From JAOBAU01 sp034667465 (lineage in GTDB: Bacteria > Acidobacteriota > Thermoanaerobaculia > Gp7-AA8), in NCBI GenBank assembly GCA_034667465.1, contig JAXDJV010000027.1, forward strand, positions 186,001-250,000: a stretch of DNA of 64,000 nt, written 5' to 3'. Shown here one piece after another: positions 46,703 through 56,258 of the stretch. The position numbers were made by a program, and so were the translations under genes. Below the pieces are notes generated by a model. It was not told where the DNA came from and searched no databases. It saw only the letters and a program-made list of their open reading frames with translations. Position 1 is the stretch's first letter. Each line of letters starts with the position of its first letter.

Positions 46703-47521
46703 TTGAGCCCTGAAGAGCTGACTGCTGAAATCATTCGCCTCGGCCCGTGGCATCACGACGTCGAAGTGGCGCCCGGGCTGCGTACGGGCGAGATCACCCG
46801 TTCGGCGGTCTACGCGAGCGAGCTCGGTGTTCCGACAGTCATTCAGCCGGAGTCGGGTTTCACCAGACTCGCCGGTGAGCTCTTTCCGAACGGTCTGGCC
46901 GGACGCTCGATCCTCGATTGTGCGTGCAACGCCGGCGGATACCTTTTCGCCGCAAAACGCCTCGGCGCCGGCCGCGGCTTCGGGTTCGACGTACGCGATC
47001 ACTGGATCCGGCAGGCGCGATTTCTCGCCGGCCATCTTCCGAGCTCGGACCTGGAGTTCGACACGCGCGACCTCGAGACTCTTCCCGCCCTACGCCTGGA
47101 ACCGTTCGATATCACCCTGTTCATGGGTATTTTCTATCATTTGCCCGATCCCATTGCCGGCCTTCGGATTGCCGCCGATCTCACGAGAGAATTGCTCATT
47201 GTGAATACGGCCTTCAGGCCATCGAAGAAAGACGCATTAATCCTGAATCCGGAAAGTATGACCGAGGTAATGTCCGGGGTACACGGACTGGCGTGGTGGC
47301 CGAGCGGCGAGGGCGTCATGCGCCAATTGCTGGCGTGGTGCGGATTTCCGCATACGCGATTGCGATTCACACGGCGAGTTGCGGCGAATCACCACAGAAT
47401 GGAAATTCTGGCGGCGCGAAACGAGAATACATTTGCTCATTACGACACGATTCATCGTCCCGTGTCGCCGGCCCGATATAAACGCTGGCTGCGGGCATTG
47501 CGCGCTTACGTGCGTCGGTAA
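46703..47521 (+). CDS. Class I SAM-dependent methyltransferase
   Basis: A 272-residue methyltransferase. Motif I reads ILDCACNAGGYLFAA near 70-84, followed by GFGFDVRDHWIRQA and ITLFMGIFYHLPDP, similar to DUF1698/CmoB-like enzymes; substrate unknown. The start is TTG 46703, preceded by AAGGAG; GTG 46685 would lie before that site. Its second half (from ~47120) is noticeably AT-richer than its neighbours, which hints at a different origin. Downstream is the decayed toxin/antitoxin pair. Confidence 0.85.
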   Translation: MSPEELTAEIIRLGPWHHDVEVAPGLRTGEITRSAVYASELGVPTVIQPESGFTRLAGELFPNGLAGRSILDCACNAGGYLFAAKRLGAGRGFGFDVRDHWIRQARFLAGHLPSSDLEFDTRDLETLPALRLEPFDITLFMGIFYHLPDPIAGLRIAADLTRELLIVNTAFRPSKKDALILNPESMTEVMSGVHGLAWWPSGEGVMRQLLAWCGFPHTRLRFTRRVAANHHRMEILAARNENTFAHYDTIHRPVSPARYKRWLRALRAYVRR

Positions 47522-47561
47522 ATGTGAACCGCGCGCCGGTTTACGGGCGGCCCAGCAGTGA

Positions 47562-47717
47562 TCAGCTGTCCCAGTAGCCGGGCTTCTTGCGCTCATGCGC
47601 AATCGCAAGAACAGCGATTCTGTGTTTCAGTCTTCTGAAGACTACCTGGTACGGGCGTTGAGGAATCGATTCGCCAGCTCAGCATCGCGATCGCGGTACC
47701 AGGCGACGGCGAACCGG
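47562..47717 (-). pseudogene. Decayed ParE/RelE-type toxin
   Basis: Two blocks of one toxin remain in different frames. The N-terminal block (47642-47713) reads FAVAWYRDRDAELANRFLN and hits a stop. The C-terminal block (47562-47651) reads YQVVFRRLKHRIAVLAIAHERKKPGYW to its normal stop. The ~40 residues that should lie between are missing, so no active toxin can be made. It begins at the TGATG overlap with the antitoxin stop, the usual arrangement. Confidence 0.75.
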
Positions 47718-47719
47718 CA

Positions 47720-47959
47720 TCACCTCGAAAGCACTTCGCGACGGACTTCGGCCAGCGCGATTCGCCAATCCTGCTCGTCGTCCGGATCGCTATCGGCGTC
47801 AGATGCGCGCCGCTCGATTTCGGCTGCCCAGGCGGCCTTAACATCCTCGTCACTCTCCTCGAGGCTGGAAAGTAGTTCGGCTGCGATCCTTGCTCGTTCA
47901 GGGGCGCCAGCTGAAGCGAGGACAATGGTGAAGGAATCAACGCGCCGCCAAATCTCCAC
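47720..47959 (-). CDS. Antitoxin of an addiction module (TIGR02574-like)
   Basis: A 79-residue protein with the pattern ERARIAAELLSSLEESDEDVKAAWAAEIERRASD...EEVRREVLSR-like end, matching small ParD-type antitoxins that precede RelE/ParE toxins. It is intact while its toxin is broken. GTG 47959 gives the usual size; ATG 47986 would add nine residues. It is divergent from radA with 41 bases between starts. Confidence 0.7.
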   Translation of the reverse strand: MEIWRRVDSFTIVLASAGAPERARIAAELLSSLEESDEDVKAAWAAEIERRASDADSDPDDEQDWRIALAEVRREVLSR

Positions 47960-48000
47960 CCCGCGTAGGACTCGCCTCCTCCCCATACAATGCTCCCGCG

Positions 48001-49341
48001 ATGGCGAAGAAACCGGCGGTGGTTTACTCCTGTACCGAGTGCGGAGCGCAGGCGAGCAAGTGGATCGGGCGATGCGCGGAGTGCAGCGCGTGGAACTCGT
48101 ACGTGCAGGAAACAGCGGCGCCGGTGAACCCGCAGCCCGGCGCGATGGGCGGCGGCGCGCCGGTACCGATCGACGCCATCGATGCCGACGTCTCGCCGCG
48201 CATCTCCACTGACCTCCCCAACCTCGATCGCGTCCTCGGCGGAGGGCTCGTTCTCGGAGCGGTTACTCTCGTGGGCGGCGAGCCGGGCATCGGCAAATCG
48301 ACGCTCCTGCTCCAGGCCGCCGAACGGCTTGCGCGCCGCGGTCCCGTTCTTTACGTCTCCGGCGAAGAGTCGCCGCGACAGATCGCCATGCGCGCCCGGC
48401 GCCTCGGCACCGTCAGCTCCAACATCCACATCTTCACCGAGACGTCCGTCGAACGGATCGTCGCCGCCATCGAGCAGATGAAGCCGGTCGCCGCCATCGT
48501 CGACTCGATTCAGACCGTTTACACTGGCTCGAACAGTTCTACACCCGGTAGCGTTGGACAGGTCCGCGACTCCGCCGGAATCCTGATGACCACCGCCAAG
48601 CGGCTCTCCATTCCGATCTTCCTCATCGGCCACATCACCAAAGAAGGAACGATCGCCGGACCGAAATCGCTCGAGCACATCGTCGATACCGTCCTCTATT
48701 TCGAAGGAGAGAAATTTCAGAATTATCGCGTCGTCCGCGCTTATAAGAACCGCTTCGGTCCCGTCAATGAAGTGGCCATTTATCAAATGCACGACGACGG
48801 ACTCGAAGAAGTTCCCAATCCTTCCGCCGCGCTCATTGCACAGCGCAGCCAGGCGGCCGGCTCCGCAATTGTTGCCGCGCTCGAAGGAACTCGTCCGCTG
48901 TTGATCGAATTACAGGCGCTCGTTTCCGCGACGCATTTTCCGTCGCCGCGACGAATGGCAATGGGAGTCGATGCAAACCGTGTCTCGCTTCTGCTCGCTG
49001 TACTGGAAAAGAAAAACGGCGGCAGTTTTCTCTCCAATGACGTCTATGTAAACCTCGCCGGCGGCCTGCAGATCGACGAGCCGGCCATCGACCTCGGCAT
49101 CCTCGCGGCCCTCATCTCCTCTCAACGCAACCGCCCGATCGCCTACGACGTCGCGGTCTTCGGCGAAGTCGGGCTCCTCGGCGAAGTGCGCGGCGTCTCA
49201 CAGGCCGACCTTCGCGCACGCGAAGTTGCTGCGCTCGGCTTCCGCCGCGTCATCGTCCCTCACATGAACGTTTCCGAAATCCGGGCCGACGTCGAAGTGA
49301 TCGGCGTTCGCCGGATCGAGGAGTTCGCCGAACTGCTCTGA
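48001..49341 (+). CDS. radA: DNA repair protein RadA
   Basis: RecA-like helicase that extends heteroduplex during recombination. The 446-residue product has the N-terminal zinc finger C11-x2-C14...C25-x2-C28, Walker A GEPGIGKST near 94, the RadA-specific KNRFG near 250, and a C-terminal Lon-protease-like domain without the catalytic pair. Length is normal. It ends six bases before dnaE2, so the two repair genes share a transcript. Confidence 0.97.
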   Translation: MAKKPAVVYSCTECGAQASKWIGRCAECSAWNSYVQETAAPVNPQPGAMGGGAPVPIDAIDADVSPRISTDLPNLDRVLGGGLVLGAVTLVGGEPGIGKSTLLLQAAERLARRGPVLYVSGEESPRQIAMRARRLGTVSSNIHIFTETSVERIVAAIEQMKPVAAIVDSIQTVYTGSNSSTPGSVGQVRDSAGILMTTAKRLSIPIFLIGHITKEGTIAGPKSLEHIVDTVLYFEGEKFQNYRVVRAYKNRFGPVNEVAIYQMHDDGLEEVPNPSAALIAQRSQAAGSAIVAALEGTRPLLIELQALVSATHFPSPRRMAMGVDANRVSLLLAVLEKKNGGSFLSNDVYVNLAGGLQIDEPAIDLGILAALISSQRNRPIAYDVAVFGEVGLLGEVRGVSQADLRAREVAALGFRRVIVPHMNVSEIRADVEVIGVRRIEEFAELL

Positions 49342-49346
49342 CCAGC

Positions 49347-52300
49347 GTGAGCGACCCCACTTCCCACGAAACCTTCAAAGCCACGCACCGATCGGCCGGC
49401 GCGCGCAAGGAACAGGCGCGCAAGCGGACCTGGCCGTCGCTGCCGAATCGAACGCGCCCCTACGCCGAGCTGCGAGCGGCATCCGCCTTCTCTTTCCTCG
49501 ACGGCGCGAGCCTGCCGGAAGATCTGATCTATCACGCCGCCGCGCGCGGAGTACCGGCGATGGCGCTCATCGACACGAACGGCGTTTACGGCGCACCGCG
49601 GTTTTACGGCTCGGCGAAAAAAGCCGGGATTCGCGCGCTGGTCGGCGCGGAGCTCGTCCTGGACGACGCGAACACGCGCCTCACGCTGCTCGTCGAGAAC
49701 CGCACCGGCTATCACAACCTCTGCAGGCTGATTACCGCCGGCGCGATGACGCGGCCGAAAGGCGACGCGCGTTACACGCTGGAGCTGATCGAACAACACA
49801 CGGAAGGATTGCGATGCCTGACCGGCGGCGATGAAGGTCCGCTGGCGCGAACGCTCATGGAGTCGGGCACCGACGACGCCGAAACAGTGCTGCAGACGAT
49901 CGCCGGCATCTTCAAAGATCGGACGCACGTCGAATTGCAGCGCCATCGCCGCCGCGACCAGGCGCATCGCAACGCCGCGCTGGTTGCGATGGCGCGACGC
50001 CTGCGCCTGCCGCTCGTCGCCACGAACGGCGTCCGTTACGCGCGTGCCGAAGACAAAGAGCTGCTCGACGTCCTGACGTGCATTCGTGAAGGTCAACACG
50101 TTGACAAAGCCGGCCGCCTGCTCGGCGCGAACCGCGAGCGCTTCATCAAAAGTGCAGCGGAGATGTCGGCGCTCTTCTCCGATCTCCCGGAAGCGATCGA
50201 TGGCGCGTGGGAGCTCGCCAACACGCTCGACTTCACTCTCGCCGACCTCGGCTATCGCTTCCCCGAATATCCGCTGCCGAACGGCGAATCGCCGATGTCG
50301 TTCCTCCGCAAGATCGCGTGGAACGGCGCCACCGCGCGATTCCGCCCGCTCACCGCGAAGGCGCAGCGGCAGATCGAGAAAGAGCTGGCCATGATCGAAA
50401 AGCTCGACCTCGCCGGCTACTTCCTCATCGTCTGGGACATCGTGCAGTTCTGCAATCGAGAAAAAATCCTCGTACAGGGCCGCGGCTCGGCGGCGAACAG
50501 CGCGGTCTGTTACGCGCTCGGCATCACCGCGGTCGATCCGGTGAAGATGGATCTGCTCTTCGAACGGTTTTTGTCCGAGGAGCGCGGAGAGTGGCCGGAC
50601 ATCGATCTCGATCTGCCGTCGGGCGATCAGCGCGAGAAAGCGATTCAGCACGTTTACAAAACGTACGGCGTGCACGGCGCGGCGATGACCGCGAACGTCA
50701 TCACATACCGCGATCGATCCGCCGCGCGCGAAGTCGGGAAAGCACTCGGCTTTTCACTCGAACAGGCCGACAAGCTTTCGAAGTGCATGTCGACCTGGAA
50801 CTTCGGCGAGATCCGCGAAAAGATCGACTCGATGCCGGAGCAGCTCGGCATCGCCGGCTTCGACGCCGAAGATTTGCGCGTCCAGCACTTCATCCGCCTC
50901 TTCAGCTCCATCCAGAATCTCCCGCGGCATCTCGGTCAGCACTCCGGTGGCATGGTCATGGCGAAAGGACGGCTCGACGAGATCGTGCCGCTCGAACCGG
51001 CATCGATGCCGGGCCGCGTCGTCATTCAATGGGACAAAGACGACTGCGCCGATCTCGGCATCATCAAAGTCGATCTGCTCGGCCTCGGCATGCTCTCCGC
51101 TCTCGAGGAAGCGATCCCGATCATTCGAAAGCACGAACGGATCGACGTCGATCTCGCGCATCTCCCGCCCGACGATCCGCTCGTCTACAAAATGCTCAAC
51201 GAAGCCGACACGATCGGCATGTTCCAGGTGGAGAGCCGCGCGCAGATGGCGTCGCTGCCGCGGCACAAACCGAAAAACTTCTACGACATCGTCGTGCAGG
51301 TGGCGATCATCCGTCCCGGCCCGATCGTCGGCGGCATGATCAAACCGTTCTTCGATCGCCGTCAGGGAAAAGCGCCGGTCGAATATCCGCATCCCTGCCT
51401 CGAACCGATTCTCGCGCGCACGCTCGGCGTCCCGCTCTTTCAGGAACAACTGCTGCGCATCGCCATGGTCGCGGCCGGCTTCACCGGAGGCGAAGCGGAA
51501 GAGCTGCGCCGCGCGATGGGCTTCAAGCGCTCGATGGAACGGATGGTCGACATCGAGCGGCGGCTCCGCGAAGGGATGTCGAAGAACGGCATCGGCGTCG
51601 CGGCGCAGGAGCAGATCGTGAAGTCGATCACGTCGTTCGCGCTCTACGGATTCCCGGAGTCGCACGCGGCGAGCTTCGCGCTAATCGCGTACGCCAGCGC
51701 GTACATCAAAGCGCGGCATCCGGCGGCGTTTTACGTCGCGCTGCTCAACGCGTGGCCGATGGGTTTCTATCATCCGGCGACGCTCATCAAAGATGCGCAG
51801 CGGCACGGCATCAGAGTCTTTCCGATCGACATCAATCACTCCGGATGGGAGTGTCGCTGGGAGCGCGGCGGCGTACGGCTCGGAATGCGATTCGTGCGCG
51901 GGCTGCGTGAAGTGACGGGGCGCGCGATCGAGCAGGCGGCGCCGTTCACGTCGGCGGATGACGTCGCGGTGCGCTGCCGCATTCGCGGCGATCAGCTGAC
52001 GAAGCTCGCATACGCCGGCGCGCTCGGCTCACTCGGAGTCACGCGCCGTGCCGCGTTGTGGCAGGCATCGCAGGCGGCGAAACCGGCCGGCGAACTGTTT
52101 GAGAAGTCTGGTGTGGAGGCGCAGTCCCCTCTTCCCGAAATGTCGCGCTTCGAAGAGACGACTGCCGATTACGACGCCATGCAGCTGACGGCGGGACCGC
52201 ATCTGCTGACGCATTTCCGCCGGCAGCTGACGCGCGACGGCGTCGTCAGCGCGCGCGAGCTGAAGAAACTGCGCAACGGCTCGCGCGTCACGACCGCCGG

Positions 52301-52553
52301 CGCGGTCATCGTCCGGCAGCGGCCCGGCACCGCGAAAGGTTTCGTCTTCCTCACTCTCGAAGATGAGACCGGCCTGTCGCAGGCCATCGTCCATCCCGAT
52401 CTCTTCCGCGAACATCGCGCGCTCATCGTCGGATCGCCGGGACTGATCGTGGAAGGAACACTCCAGAATCTGGAAGGACAGCCGTCAGTGAAGGCCGATC
52501 GCTTCCGTCCGCTGGAGATGACCGACAGCGTTCCGAGCTACGATTTCCACTAA
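49347..52553 (+). CDS. dnaE2: Error-prone DNA polymerase DnaE2 (ImuC)
   Basis: A 1068-residue C-family polymerase used in damage tolerance. The N-terminal PHP domain reads ELRAASAFSFLDGAS where active PHP has ELHxHSxFSFL, so metal ligands are missing. The polymerase aspartates lie in WPDIDLDLPSGDQR (~412-416) and VDLLGLGMLSAL. A C-terminal OB-fold is near 960-1040. GTG 49347 is the start. It follows radA directly; imuA/imuB and lexA, the usual mutasome partners, are not in the window. Confidence 0.93.
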   Translation: MSDPTSHETFKATHRSAGARKEQARKRTWPSLPNRTRPYAELRAASAFSFLDGASLPEDLIYHAAARGVPAMALIDTNGVYGAPRFYGSAKKAGIRALVGAELVLDDANTRLTLLVENRTGYHNLCRLITAGAMTRPKGDARYTLELIEQHTEGLRCLTGGDEGPLARTLMESGTDDAETVLQTIAGIFKDRTHVELQRHRRRDQAHRNAALVAMARRLRLPLVATNGVRYARAEDKELLDVLTCIREGQHVDKAGRLLGANRERFIKSAAEMSALFSDLPEAIDGAWELANTLDFTLADLGYRFPEYPLPNGESPMSFLRKIAWNGATARFRPLTAKAQRQIEKELAMIEKLDLAGYFLIVWDIVQFCNREKILVQGRGSAANSAVCYALGITAVDPVKMDLLFERFLSEERGEWPDIDLDLPSGDQREKAIQHVYKTYGVHGAAMTANVITYRDRSAAREVGKALGFSLEQADKLSKCMSTWNFGEIREKIDSMPEQLGIAGFDAEDLRVQHFIRLFSSIQNLPRHLGQHSGGMVMAKGRLDEIVPLEPASMPGRVVIQWDKDDCADLGIIKVDLLGLGMLSALEEAIPIIRKHERIDVDLAHLPPDDPLVYKMLNEADTIGMFQVESRAQMASLPRHKPKNFYDIVVQVAIIRPGPIVGGMIKPFFDRRQGKAPVEYPHPCLEPILARTLGVPLFQEQLLRIAMVAAGFTGGEAEELRRAMGFKRSMERMVDIERRLREGMSKNGIGVAAQEQIVKSITSFALYGFPESHAASFALIAYASAYIKARHPAAFYVALLNAWPMGFYHPATLIKDAQRHGIRVFPIDINHSGWECRWERGGVRLGMRFVRGLREVTGRAIEQAAPFTSADDVAVRCRIRGDQLTKLAYAGALGSLGVTRRAALWQASQAAKPAGELFEKSGVEAQSPLPEMSRFEETTADYDAMQLTAGPHLLTHFRRQLTRDGVVSARELKKLRNGSRVTTAGAVIVRQRPGTAKGFVFLTLEDETGLSQAIVHPDLFREHRALIVGSPGLIVEGTLQNLEGQPSVKADRFRPLEMTDSVPSYDFH

Positions 52554-52605
52554 CGCGTGTTCCCGGTCACGGTCCCGCTGATCGTCGCGCGTACAATCGC
52601 GCTTA

Positions 52606-53679
52606 ATGAGCACGAGTCCGGTTCCTGTTGTACCGATCGAAGAAGCTGCGCCCATCGAAGTCGTTCGCCGCCGTCCGGCGGTCGAAGAGATCGTGGCGTG
52701 GGTCGTCATGGTCGCGGCGATGTTCTTCGTGCTGTTCCTCCATCTGGTTCCGGCCGTCGTCACCGGACTGGCGCTCTACCTGATCCTCGATCGCCTCGCG
52801 CTCTCCTTCCGCAAACGCCTCGGCAGCGCCTCGCGAACCGTGGCGATGCTCCTCGTGACCGTCATCGGCACCAGCATCATCGTCGGCGCGATTGCGCTGA
52901 GCGTTTCGTTCATGCGCCATCACGCCGGCAACGTGCCCGCGATGATGACGAAGATGGCCGACATCCTGAAGTCGACGCGCGCATGGCTTGGCGGCATCGG
53001 CGAAGAGCTCATCCCCGAAGTGCTCGTCGACGCGGAAAATTTGAAAGCGGGTGTCGTCGACTGGCTCACCGAGCACGCCGAGGCGGTGAAACATGCCGGC
53101 AGCTGGTTCTCGATGGGAGTCGTGCACGCGATCATGGGTGTGCTGCTGGCGGTGCTGGTCTTCTTCCGTCACGTCACGAAGCATGGCGAGACGCGCGGTC
53201 CGCTCGCACACTGCCTCGTCGAGAAAGTCGATCGTTTCGCGCACGCGTTCTCGCGCATCGCAACGGCGCAGATCAAGATCTCCGCGGTCAACACGGCGCT
53301 GACCGGCATCTATCTGCTGGTGATTCTGCCGCTCTTCGGAAAGCACATTCCGTTCGCCTCGACGATCGTGCTGGTGACGTTCATCTGCGGACTGCTTCCG
53401 GTGGTCGGCAACCTCATTTCGAACACCGTGATCGTGGTGCTGTCGCTCGGCGTTTCGGTCGGGACGTCGATCGCGTCGCTCGTGTTTCTCGTGCTGATTC
53501 ACAAGCTGGAATACCTCATCAACTCCCGCATCGTTGGCGGCGAGACCGACTCGCAGGCATGGGAAATCCTCTTGGCCATCATCATCGGCGAGAGCGCGTT
53601 CGGGGTGTCCGGCGTGGTGATGGCGCCGATCATCTACGCGTTCGTGAAGCGTGAGCTGCGCGAACGCGGTCTTGTGTAG
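52606..53679 (+). CDS. AI-2E family (PerM/YdiK-like) transporter
   Basis: A 357-residue membrane protein with about eight helices. The family signature is near the end: FICGLLPVVGNLISNTVIVVLSLG and NSRIVGG, with a soluble loop (~100-165) after the second helix pair. Family members export peptides, autoinducers or ions; not assigned here. The start is ATG 52606, 53 bases after dnaE2. Confidence 0.88.
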   Translation: MSTSPVPVVPIEEAAPIEVVRRRPAVEEIVAWVVMVAAMFFVLFLHLVPAVVTGLALYLILDRLALSFRKRLGSASRTVAMLLVTVIGTSIIVGAIALSVSFMRHHAGNVPAMMTKMADILKSTRAWLGGIGEELIPEVLVDAENLKAGVVDWLTEHAEAVKHAGSWFSMGVVHAIMGVLLAVLVFFRHVTKHGETRGPLAHCLVEKVDRFAHAFSRIATAQIKISAVNTALTGIYLLVILPLFGKHIPFASTIVLVTFICGLLPVVGNLISNTVIVVLSLGVSVGTSIASLVFLVLIHKLEYLINSRIVGGETDSQAWEILLAIIIGESAFGVSGVVMAPIIYAFVKRELRERGLV

Positions 53680-53681
53680 CG

Positions 53682-53702
53682 GCGCCGGCGACGCGCCGGT
53701 GC
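53682..53702. terminator. Hairpin between convergent genes
   Basis: A nine-bp stem (53682-53690 with 53694-53702, one G-T pair) with a three-base loop lies three bases after the AI-2E stop and before the end of the opposing gene. Likely a terminator without a T-run. Confidence 0.45.
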
Positions 53703-53769
53703 GATGCTTCGCACAGCGTCAGTGAACGGCTTCGCGGCGGATCATGACGTGGAGCAGCGCGTGCGCCGG

Positions 53770-54366
53770 TTAGGCTGCATTCTCTATTTTCGCCGCGAGG
53801 ACGAAATCGCTTCGCGTCAGCCCGTCGATCTTGTGCGTCCAGATTTGCACGCGCGCGCTGCCCCATCGCAGGAGGATGTCGGGATGATGTCCCTGCTCCT
53901 CCGCGATGGTACCGATGCGATTCGTGAACGCCAGCGCCTGCGCGAAATCGGGAAACGGAAACTCCTTCTCCAGATGATGTCCATCGATGACGCGCCATCC
54001 ATTGCCGAGCTCCGCGAGCAACGCTTCGCGCGCGGCCGGTTCGAGCGGCGGCACACCACCGCGGCACGGGATGCATTTGTCGTCAGCGAGCTTCGGTGAA
54101 GACATACCGGTTCCTCCGCAGTTGCGAATGTATGACGCGAACTCGTCGGCGTCGACGCGATGGTGGAACGCTTCGACGCCGTCGACGTAAATGACCGGCA
54201 CGTCGTCGGTAAAACGCGCCTGCAGCGAGGGATCGAGATCGATGTCGCACTCGTAGAGCACGACCGGCAGCCGGTGAAGTTGCACGGCCGCGCGGATGTT
54301 GCTCTTCGCCGTGTCGCAGAGCGGACAATCGCGGCGCGTGTAGAGCGTTACTTCGGCCGTTTTCAT
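53770..54366 (-). CDS. Glutaredoxin-like domain fused to pterin-4a-carbinolamine dehydratase
   Basis: A 198-residue fusion. Residues 1-~85 are a glutaredoxin-like/DUF836 domain with C14-x2-C17 (DCPLC) and VPVIYVDGVE. Residues ~100-195 are a 4a-hydroxytetrahydrobiopterin dehydratase: CIPCRGGVPPL, WRVIDGHHLEKEFPF, the catalytic HHPD and IWTHKIDGLTRSDF. The dehydratase recycles the pterin cofactor of aromatic hydroxylases; the redox partner role is unknown. ATG 54366 gives the glutaredoxin start; ATG 54390 is possible. Divergent from the SDR gene. Confidence 0.85.
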   Translation of the reverse strand: MKTAEVTLYTRRDCPLCDTAKSNIRAAVQLHRLPVVLYECDIDLDPSLQARFTDDVPVIYVDGVEAFHHRVDADEFASYIRNCGGTGMSSPKLADDKCIPCRGGVPPLEPAAREALLAELGNGWRVIDGHHLEKEFPFPDFAQALAFTNRIGTIAEEQGHHPDILLRWGSARVQIWTHKIDGLTRSDFVLAAKIENAA

Positions 54367-54392
54367 CGCATAGACTCGGGAAAGGAGCATAC

Positions 54393-55163
54393 ATGACCGA
54401 CAAAGTAACCATCGATCTCGGCGGACGCGTCGCGCTCGTCACCGGCGCGTCGCGCGGCATCGGACGCGAAACCGCCGCGCGGCTAGCCGCGGCCGGCGCA
54501 CGCGTCGCCATCAACTATCAGCGGAGCGCCGCCGATGCCGAATCGCTCGTGCGCGAGCTCGGTGAAGAGCGCGCCTTCGCCGTGCAGGCGGACGTCGGCA
54601 ATCCGCGCGATGCCGAGACACTCGTCGACGCCGTCGTCGCCCACTTCGGCCGGATCGACATCGTCGTCAACAACGCCGCCACCTTCGACATGAACCTCTT
54701 CGAGCGCGACGACTACGAAGCGTGGCAGCGCGGCTGGCAGTCGACGTTTGCCGTGAACGTCTTCGGCGCCGCGAACGTCACGTATCTCGCGATGCGCTCG
54801 ATGCGCGCGAACGGCGGCGGAAAGATCATCAACGTCGCCTCGCGCGCCGCCTTCCGCGGCGAGACGGAGTTCGCCGACTACGGCGCCTCCAAAGCCGCGC
54901 TCGTCAATCTCACGCGATCGATTGCGCGCTCCTGCGCGAAGGACGGCATCGTCGCCAGCTGTGTCGCCCCCGGCTTCATCGATACCGACATGGCTCGTGA
55001 CGAGCTCGCCGCGCATTACGAAGAGATCGTCAGCCAGATCCCGCTGCGCCGCGTCGGCACGGTTGGAGACGTTGCGGCTGCGATTCTCTTCCTCGCCTCC
55101 CCGCTCGCCGACTACCTGAACGGCGTCACGATCGACGTCAACGGAGGAAGCTGGTTCCACTGA
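54393..55163 (+). CDS. SDR-family oxidoreductase (FabG-like)
   Basis: A 256-residue NAD(P)-dependent short-chain dehydrogenase. The cofactor loop TGASRGIG is at ~18-25, NNAA near 90-93, and the active site S...Y-x3-K in ASRAA ... YGASKAAL. The product resembles 3-oxoacyl-ACP reductases, but the gene is not next to fatty-acid genes, so the substrate is open. AAGGAG precedes ATG 54393. Confidence 0.9.
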   Translation: MTDKVTIDLGGRVALVTGASRGIGRETAARLAAAGARVAINYQRSAADAESLVRELGEERAFAVQADVGNPRDAETLVDAVVAHFGRIDIVVNNAATFDMNLFERDDYEAWQRGWQSTFAVNVFGAANVTYLAMRSMRANGGGKIINVASRAAFRGETEFADYGASKAALVNLTRSIARSCAKDGIVASCVAPGFIDTDMARDELAAHYEEIVSQIPLRRVGTVGDVAAAILFLASPLADYLNGVTIDVNGGSWFH

Positions 55164-55171
55164 CTGCGCCG

Positions 55172-56242
55172 CTACTCGCCGACGCGGCGGAAGAGCCGCG
55201 CCATCCCTCGCAATCCGCGCCATACGTAGAGCCACGGCAGTGCCGCGCGCGAATGGGTCGAGAAACTTTCGAACATGAACGCGGGCGGCGGAAAGGCGAG
55301 TTGCCGCAGCCGCTGCGCGCGCTGTCGCCAGGTTGGCAGCGCGGCGACGTTCGCCACGAGCACCGCGGCACGACGCTGATGGCGATCGGGGAAACGTCGC
55401 TCATCGTGCTGCTCGTGGGACGGCAGCCAGTCGTTCGCGCGATCGTGCGGCGTTCGCTCCAGCCACTCGTCGGCGAGCGCGATCATCGTCTCGCACGTCG
55501 CGACGATTCGTCGCTCGGCAGCGCGGTGCCAGAACTCGCGATGCTGATCGGACGTCATCCGCTGCCGTAAGCGATCGACGTCGACGAGCCAGATCAGCCG
55601 TTCGCTTTCGTGATGATGGGCGATGCGATGGATGCATGCGAGCAGCAGCGCGTCGGCCTCGCAAAGCCCGCGCGCGTTCGCGGAGATCCGCGGCAGCGAG
55701 ACGGCGCGTTGCGTGAGCTCGTCGTACGTCAGCGCCGTCGCGAAGACCGGCGTGTTCGTGATCGCCCAGTGCACGTCGAGCACGTGTGTGATGCCGAACG
55801 GGTCTACGCGCGAGAACGACGCCTGGCGCAGCGCCAGCTCGTCGCCGCTGTCGATTGCCTGCTCGTATCCGAGCGCCGCGAGCGACTCCGCGACCACCGC
55901 GCGGTCCGACTCGGCGATCAGCAGATCGCAATCCGCGCGCGGCCGAAGATCGGGACGCTCGTAACGCGAATACGCCAGCGCTGTTCCTTTCAGGATGAGC
56001 GGCTGCACACGCAGTCCGGCGAGAACGCGGCGCAGCTCGGTCAGCCGCAGCGGCTCGATGACACTCGCCCGCATCGCCGCTCCGCGAAGTTGCGGAGCTG
56101 ATGACGCGGCAAACGCCAGCGGCGCGACGCCGTGCTCTTCGAATGCAGCAAGCTCATCGTCAGTGAGCTCCGCGAATACCGTCCGCTCGCCGCGCAACGC
56201 CGCCGCAAGCGGCGCGCGCAGACGCGGCGCGATCGCCGGCAT
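55172..56242 (-). CDS. Nucleotidyltransferase family protein (NTP_transf_5-like)
   Basis: A 356-residue protein. The nucleotidyltransferase motif is in ILKGTALAYSRYERPDLRPRADCDLLI (~98-124), with the two metal-binding aspartates in RADCD. The remainder is helical with a histidine pair, HRIAHHHESERLIWLVDVDRL, as in the family. Such proteins occur near polysaccharide and peptide clusters; role unknown. ATG 56242 is chosen because the longer start (56275) lies inside a palindromic repeat. Confidence 0.8.
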   Translation of the reverse strand: MPAIAPRLRAPLAAALRGERTVFAELTDDELAAFEEHGVAPLAFAASSAPQLRGAAMRASVIEPLRLTELRRVLAGLRVQPLILKGTALAYSRYERPDLRPRADCDLLIAESDRAVVAESLAALGYEQAIDSGDELALRQASFSRVDPFGITHVLDVHWAITNTPVFATALTYDELTQRAVSLPRISANARGLCEADALLLACIHRIAHHHESERLIWLVDVDRLRQRMTSDQHREFWHRAAERRIVATCETMIALADEWLERTPHDRANDWLPSHEQHDERRFPDRHQRRAAVLVANVAALPTWRQRAQRLRQLAFPPPAFMFESFSTHSRAALPWLYVWRGLRGMARLFRRVGE

Positions 56243-56258
56243 CCGGATGTAATCCTTG

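Noticed and set aside
49260..50675. 471-codon minus-strand frame opposite radA/dnaE2
   Set aside because: Shadow of strongly conserved genes on the other strand.
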